Source: Phycisphaerae bacterium
GTDB lineage: Bacteria; Planctomycetota; Phycisphaerae; JAJVII01
Length of the DNA stretch: 9,604 bases
Assembly: GCA_028706835.1 (NCBI GenBank)
Contig: JAQTVL010000126.1
Location: 1-9,604 of the forward strand
Direction of reading: 5' to 3'
This document shows positions 6,216 through 9,604 of the stretch, piece after piece; the first letter of the stretch is position 1, and every line of letters starts with the position of its first letter. The notes below the pieces were generated by a model. The model was not told where the DNA came from and did no database searches. It worked only from the letters and a program-made list of their open reading frames with translations. The position numbers were made by a program, and so were the translations under genes.

Positions 6216-7297
6216 CTGGCCTCCGGTTGGCTGGCTGGGGGCTTCCATGTCCCCGGCGGCGTCTCGTCCAGTTTGCAGAGATCGACCGTCACAGGCAGCG
6301 GCAACTCGCTCACCCGCCGCAGCCGCTGGGCCACCTCGCCGTCCGGGACGGAGGAGGTCAGGCCCAGTTTGATCGCCGGGCCGGACAGCGGCTGCAACTG
6401 CCGCAGCAGTTCCATCGTCTGCTCGCGGACCTTGTAGCTGCGATGGGCCAGGTTGGGGATCACCCGGCTGAGCATGAACTGGTCGAGTTCGCCGGCGTCC
6501 GCGAAACCCGCCTTGCGAGCGGCCTTGTCCAGGTCCGCGCGACTCATCGACGACACGGGCGTCCGGTAGGACATCTGCGCCACCCGGAGCTGCCCGCAAG
6601 TCCCCTTGAACCCAACGCGGGAATCGGCGGCTAGTTTCATCTTTGCGCCGGCATTCCAGGTCAGCGGCGGGCAGCCGTCGCGCTGGCCCCGCAGTTCCCC
6701 GCCGATGACCGAAAGCGAGCAGTGTACCAGTTTGCCCCACGGCATGGGCTCGAGCTTCATGACGAAGTCGGCGTAGCCGTGCAGGAACTGCTGGAGCTTG
6801 CCCGTCTCGCCGTGGGCGAATTCGTAGAGGACGTAACTCTCCGGCTGGATCGTGACCAGCCCCTGGGCCTTCTCGGGCGCCTGGGTGGTGTTCAGAAACA
6901 GGCCGACCCGCTGGAGTTTGTTGTCCGAGTTGGACAGCTCGATCCAGAAATCGATCCGCACGTTGGTCGCGTCGAGCAGGTCCTTCGGCAGCGGGCGCTC
7001 CATCTGGAAGCCCTTGGCCCCAGCCACGACCAGGCGGCCGTCCTTGACTTCGCCCTGGCTGTTGGTGAACGTCCAGGATTTCTCGCAGCCGGGCTGGTCG
7101 AACCGCTCGACGATGGGGTCCGACCACTGTTGCCGGCGAACGTCGGCGCAGGCGTCGGCAATGCGGGCGATGCGGACCTGGTCCGGCTGGGTGGCCGGCG
7201 GCGCAGCCACGGCCGCGATCTGCCAATACAAAGCGATCGCCAGGGCCGGCGGGAGCGCCGCCAGGCGGGATCGAATTGCCCGCTGGCGGGATTGCAT
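6212..7297 (-). CDS. Secreted jelly-roll/HEAT-like paralog 1 (unknown function)
   Basis: This is the first gene of the leftward operon, 361 aa. A basic N-terminus (QSRQRAIRSR) is followed by a hydrophobic stretch to about residue 32, consistent with a signal peptide cleaved before PPATQP. The paralog core is present: WSDPIVERFDQP (58-69), KDGRLVVAG (85-93), VRIDFWIE (113-120), LRGQRDGCPPL (202-212), RVAQMSYR (238-245), then AGFADAGELDQFM and LAHRSYKVREQTMELL in the helical part. It is the most divergent of the three and lacks the Met/Pro tail, ending PPASQPEAR. The ATG at 7297 has no clear ribosome site; the start could be near-leaderless behind a TATCAT box (minus strand, 7311-7306). Its neighbour is a divergent heptosyltransferase. 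An envelope role is plausible from export, but no biochemical function can be assigned. Confidence 0.87.
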   Translation of the reverse strand: MQSRQRAIRSRLAALPPALAIALYWQIAAVAAPPATQPDQVRIARIADACADVRRQQWSDPIVERFDQPGCEKSWTFTNSQGEVKDGRLVVAGAKGFQMERPLPKDLLDATNVRIDFWIELSNSDNKLQRVGLFLNTTQAPEKAQGLVTIQPESYVLYEFAHGETGKLQQFLHGYADFVMKLEPMPWGKLVHCSLSVIGGELRGQRDGCPPLTWNAGAKMKLAADSRVGFKGTCGQLRVAQMSYRTPVSSMSRADLDKAARKAGFADAGELDQFMLSRVIPNLAHRSYKVREQTMELLRQLQPLSGPAIKLGLTSSVPDGEVAQRLRRVSELPLPVTVDLCKLDETPPGTWKPPASQPEAR

Positions 7298-7379
7298 AAT
7301 CTGATATGATACGGCCGGTAAGCGCCCGCGAAAAGACGAATCGGGGCGTTCCAGCGACTGGCGTGGGCAGGGTCTTCCA
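7298..7379. promoter_or_regulatory. Divergent intergenic region with candidate -10 boxes
   Basis: This 82-bp gap separates the leftward paralog operon from the rightward glycosyltransferase, so it must carry or abut promoters for both. TATGAT (7305-7310) reads rightward and TATCAT (7311-7306) leftward in a short AT-rich patch. I find no well-spaced TTGACA-like -35 box for either, so exact promoters are uncertain. Confidence 0.35.
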
Positions 7380-8429
7380 TTGAATCGTCACATCCGCCGC
7401 ATCCTGATTATCAAGCCGTCCGCCTTGGGCGATGTGGTCCATGGCCTGCCGGTGCTGCACGGGTTGCGGACGGCCTACCCGGACGCCCACATCGCGTGGA
7501 TGATCCGCCCTGCCTACGCCGACGTGATCCGCGGCCACCGCGAGCTCGACGAGATTATCGACTTCGACCGCAAGCACTTCGGCCGGATGCTCTGGTCGTG
7601 GCGGTCCGCACGCGACTTCTGCCTGTGGGTCGGGGACCTGGCCCGCCGGAAGTTCGACCTCGTCGTCGACCTCCAGGGGCTGCTTCGCACGGGGATATTC
7701 TCGTGGTTCAGCCTGGCCCGGCGACGGATCGGGCCGGCGAACGCGCGCGAGTGCAGTTGGCTTTTCTACAACCAGCGGGTCCGCTCGGCCCCGGGCGTGG
7801 TCCACGCGGTTGACAGGAATTACCTGTTCGCCGTCCCGCTGGGTTTTGATAGTGTCCCGCCGACCTTCGAACTGCCCATCGGCCAGCCGGCACGCGACTC
7901 GGTTCGCGCCCGGCTGATGGATGCGGGCCTGCCGCCCGGGCGACCGTTCGCGGTGCTCGCGCCGGGGGCGTCGTATGAATCGAAGCGTTGGCCGGCGGAT
8001 CGATTTGCACGCGTGGCGGAGCACCTGGCGGATCGCGGGATTACGCCGGTCCTGTCCGGCGCGCCGAACGAGGCAGCCATTGCCGCCCAGGTTCGACAAG
8101 CCAGCCGGGCGCCGCTGGTTGACCTGGTCGGCAGGACGAACGTCAAGGAAGCGATGGCGTTGCTGGAGAACGCCACGGTGGTGGTGAGCAACGACAGCGG
8201 CCCGATGCACCTTGCGGCGGCGCTGGGCCGGCCGCTGGTCGCGATCTTCGGGCCAACCGACCCGGCGCGGACGGGCCCGTTCCGTCGGCCTGGCAGCGTC
8301 GTGCGGGCGGTCAATGACACGAGCCACAACTACCGCCACAGCGACACCACGGCGATCTGCGCGGTGACGGTGGAGATGGCGCTGGCGACGCTGGATCGGG
8401 AGTTGCAGGACGCGAAAATCTCGCGATGA
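7380..8429 (+). CDS. Glycosyltransferase family 9, LPS heptosyltransferase-like
   Basis: GT9 enzymes transfer heptose from ADP-heptose to the LPS inner core at the cytoplasmic face of the inner membrane. The 349-aa product shows the family landmarks in order: ILIIKPSALGDVVHGLPVL (8-26) with the probable catalytic-region Asp18, LVVDLQGLLRTGI (94-106), VLAPGASYESKRWP (192-205) at the start of the nucleotide-sugar domain, VLSGAPNE (224-231), LVGRTNVKEAMALLENA (249-265), and SNDSGPMHLAAALGRP (270-285), which binds the ADP-sugar. The start is TTG at 7380: the conserved motif begins just after it and no in-frame ATG precedes. Only a weak AGGG lies upstream. It resembles WaaC/WaaF/RfaQ, but the exact acceptor cannot be told. 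It is transcribed away from the paralog operon. Confidence 0.92.
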   Translation: MNRHIRRILIIKPSALGDVVHGLPVLHGLRTAYPDAHIAWMIRPAYADVIRGHRELDEIIDFDRKHFGRMLWSWRSARDFCLWVGDLARRKFDLVVDLQGLLRTGIFSWFSLARRRIGPANARECSWLFYNQRVRSAPGVVHAVDRNYLFAVPLGFDSVPPTFELPIGQPARDSVRARLMDAGLPPGRPFAVLAPGASYESKRWPADRFARVAEHLADRGITPVLSGAPNEAAIAAQVRQASRAPLVDLVGRTNVKEAMALLENATVVVSNDSGPMHLAAALGRPLVAIFGPTDPARTGPFRRPGSVVRAVNDTSHNYRHSDTTAICAVTVEMALATLDRELQDAKISR

Positions 8430-8436
8430 TAAGCAA

Positions 8437-8501
8437 GCGGTCAGCGATCAGCTTTCAGCGTTCAGCTTCAAGGCTGTTGCTGACCGCTGACCGCTGAACG
8501 C
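8437..8501. repeat. Second TCAGC heptamer array, inverted
   Basis: Four forward heptamers follow one another from 8439 to 8466 (GG, GA, TT and GT before TCAGC). After a 6-nt spacer come four reverse units (8473-8499: GCTGTT, which is one base short, GCTGACC twice, GCTGAAC). GC caps sit at 8437-8438 and 8500-8501. The two halves can pair into a long imperfect hairpin. The layout is the same as upstream of ftsK, but unit order and number differ, so this is an independent array of the same repeat family. It lies between the heptosyltransferase stop and the DedA gene and may act as a weak transcription barrier; it has no T tract. Confidence 0.8.
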
Positions 8502-8550
8502 TTCTTCGCAGTGATACCATCGCCGGTCGGCGGATCGGCGGGAGCTTGGG

Positions 8551-9195
8551 ATGCTGGATTGGGCGCAACAGTTCATCGAGCACAACGCCGTCTGGGCGTA
8601 CCTCATCATCGTCGTCTGGACGTTTCTGGAAGGCGAGACGATCGTCATCATCTGCGGCATGCTCGCCGCCAGGCAGAATGGGCCGCACATCGTCGGCGTG
8701 ATCCTGTCGGCGCTGGCCGGCAGCCTGGCGGGCGACCAGACCTGGTTCTTCGTCGGCCGCTACAAGGGCAAGAAGTTCCTCGGTCGCCGGCCGTGGTTGC
8801 AGGCGAAGGCAGACAAGGTGCATCGCCTGCTGGAACAGTGGCACACGCTGCTGATCCTGGGATTCCGGTTCCTCTATGGGCTGCGAAACCTGACGCCGTT
8901 CGTGCTGGGCATGGGCGAGGTGAAGACCCGCCGGTTCGTGATCCTCAACGTCATCGGCGCGACGGTCTGGGCGGTGACCTTCGGCCTTGGCGGTTTCGTC
9001 TTCGGCAAGGCATTCGAGACCTACCTGCACGAGCACTACGGCAAGGGGTTGCTGGGCGTTTGCGGGCTCGTGTTCATCATCTGGATGACGCGGCTGCTGA
9101 TCCGGGTGCGCCGCGCCCGCAAGGGCCGCGAGGCCCTTGCCGCCGCCGGTTCCGCGTCCGAGCCGCCCATCCCCCCATCGGAGCAGGGCCAATGA
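8551..9195 (+). CDS. DedA family membrane protein (YohD-like)
   Basis: DedA (SNARE-associated, VTT-domain) proteins are inner-membrane transporters; several members flip undecaprenyl phosphate or phospholipids and support envelope integrity. The 214-aa protein has hydrophobic segments at about 14-40, 46-68, 100-120, 128-152 and 165-185. It shows FLEGETIVIICG (25-36), AGDQTWFFVGRYKGKKFL (60-77) and the signature RFLYGLRNLTPFVLGMG (106-122) with Arg106, Gly110 and Arg112. The EGET, GDQ and F-x-YG-x-R pattern is closest to E. coli YohD. The C-terminus is a basic, then Pro/Ser-rich tail. GGGAG at 8540-8544 is a well-placed ribosome site. The stop overlaps the maf start by ATGA, so the two genes are probably co-transcribed and coupled. 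The exact lipid substrate is unknown. Confidence 0.92.
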   Translation: MLDWAQQFIEHNAVWAYLIIVVWTFLEGETIVIICGMLAARQNGPHIVGVILSALAGSLAGDQTWFFVGRYKGKKFLGRRPWLQAKADKVHRLLEQWHTLLILGFRFLYGLRNLTPFVLGMGEVKTRRFVILNVIGATVWAVTFGLGGFVFGKAFETYLHEHYGKGLLGVCGLVFIIWMTRLLIRVRRARKGREALAAAGSASEPPIPPSEQGQ

Positions 9196-9604
9196 GTTCG
9201 CTGCGCGATCGGCTGGTGCTCGTCTCGCAGTCGCCGCAGCGGAGTCAGTTGCTGCGCGAGGCGGGCTACACATTTGAAACCGTCACGCCGGCGTTCGAGG
9301 GGCCCGAGGGCCAGCCGCTGCACCAGGCGCCGGCCCAGCACGCCCAGGCGCTTGCCTACTTCAAAGCGGCCTCGGTGGCGGACCGGTTTCCGGACCGGCT
9401 GCTGCTTGGCGCGGACACGGTCGTGGCCGCGGGCGGCGAGATGTTCGGCAAGGCGGCTGATCGCGATGACGCCCGGCGGATTCTGCGCGTGCTGACCAGC
9501 CGGCCGCACGAGGTGATTACCGGCGTGGCGCTGCTGGCCCCGGCGTTGGATCGGCGGGTCATCGCCGACGCCGTCACCCGCGTGACGATGCGCCCGATGA
9601 GCGC
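9192..9604 (+). CDS. maf: Maf family nucleotide pyrophosphatase, partial (3' end beyond the window)
   Basis: Maf proteins hydrolyse non-canonical or surplus nucleoside triphosphates to monophosphates, a house-cleaning role, and affect septum formation in Bacillus. The visible 138 residues (the last from an incomplete codon) carry the N-terminal VSQSPQRSQLL (11-21, S-x-S-P-x-R with Arg17), a Lys in FKA (57-59), GADTVV (73-78) with probable catalytic Asp75, FGK (85-87), and HEVITGVAL (106-114). GADT, rather than the GSDQ of YceF, points to the YhdE-type group acting on dTTP/UTP. The usual GKP is GKA here. The family is about 190-200 aa, so some 55 residues are missing past the window edge. The ATG at 9192 overlaps the DedA stop. 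Confidence 0.93.
   Translation, partial: MSSLRDRLVLVSQSPQRSQLLREAGYTFETVTPAFEGPEGQPLHQAPAQHAQALAYFKAASVADRFPDRLLLGADTVVAAGGEMFGKAADRDDARRILRVLTSRPHEVITGVALLAPALDRRVIADAVTRVTMRPMS

Noticed and set aside
5055..6437. A plus-strand open frame of 460 codons opposite paralog 2
   Set aside because: No domain motifs; the opposite strand has paralog similarity over its full length.
5067..8339. A minus-strand open frame of 1090 codons spanning paralog 2, paralog 1 and the heptosyltransferase
   Set aside because: Only the part from the ATG at 6215 has a signal peptide and paralog motifs. Upstream it is out of frame within paralog 1 and antisense to a clear GT9 gene, with Arg/Pro-rich composition typical of GC-rich shadow frames.

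Overview
The window is GC-rich, densely coding bacterial chromosome. Several traits suggest a planctomycete, probably of class Phycisphaerae: secreted proteins with Pro-Ala-Thr-Gln-Pro-like tails, a HEAT-like C-terminal module of a kind common in planctomycete secreted proteins, intergenic arrays of TCAGC-type heptamers, and TTG starts. This placement is an inference from style, not from a marker gene.

Positions 1-751 hold no convincing gene but are rich in structure. There is an AT-rich island with overlapping inverted repeats (52-87), two perfect 16-bp palindromes identical to bacterial chromosomal parS centromere sites (336-351 and 411-426), a strong hairpin between them, two further hairpins (455-488), and a nested palindromic REP-like element (525-603). 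The first bases could be the start of a leftward gene cut by the window edge.

Positions 752-3809 carry two rightward housekeeping genes. They are dut (dUTPase) and ftsK (membrane-anchored DNA translocase with a C-terminal gamma domain), separated by a folded array of heptamer repeats. A strong bidirectional-looking terminator (3844-3879) closes ftsK and the convergent operon.

Positions 3893-7297 are a leftward operon of three tandem paralogs (361, 382 and 389 aa). Each has a signal peptide, an all-beta jelly-roll-like domain, a short HEAT-like segment and a Pro-rich tail. The first two overlap by ATGA, and the third starts at a TTG only 4 nt behind the second. I know no function for this family; it is the least explained part of the window.

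Positions 7380-9604 read rightward again. They hold a GT9 heptosyltransferase-like enzyme (LPS core assembly), a second heptamer array, a DedA/YohD-like membrane protein, and a maf-type nucleotide pyrophosphatase. The last overlaps the DedA gene by ATGA and is cut by the window end.

The window therefore mixes DNA housekeeping (dUTP and modified-nucleotide clean-up by Dut and Maf; chromosome segregation by parS and FtsK) with envelope functions (heptosyltransferase, DedA, secreted paralogs).
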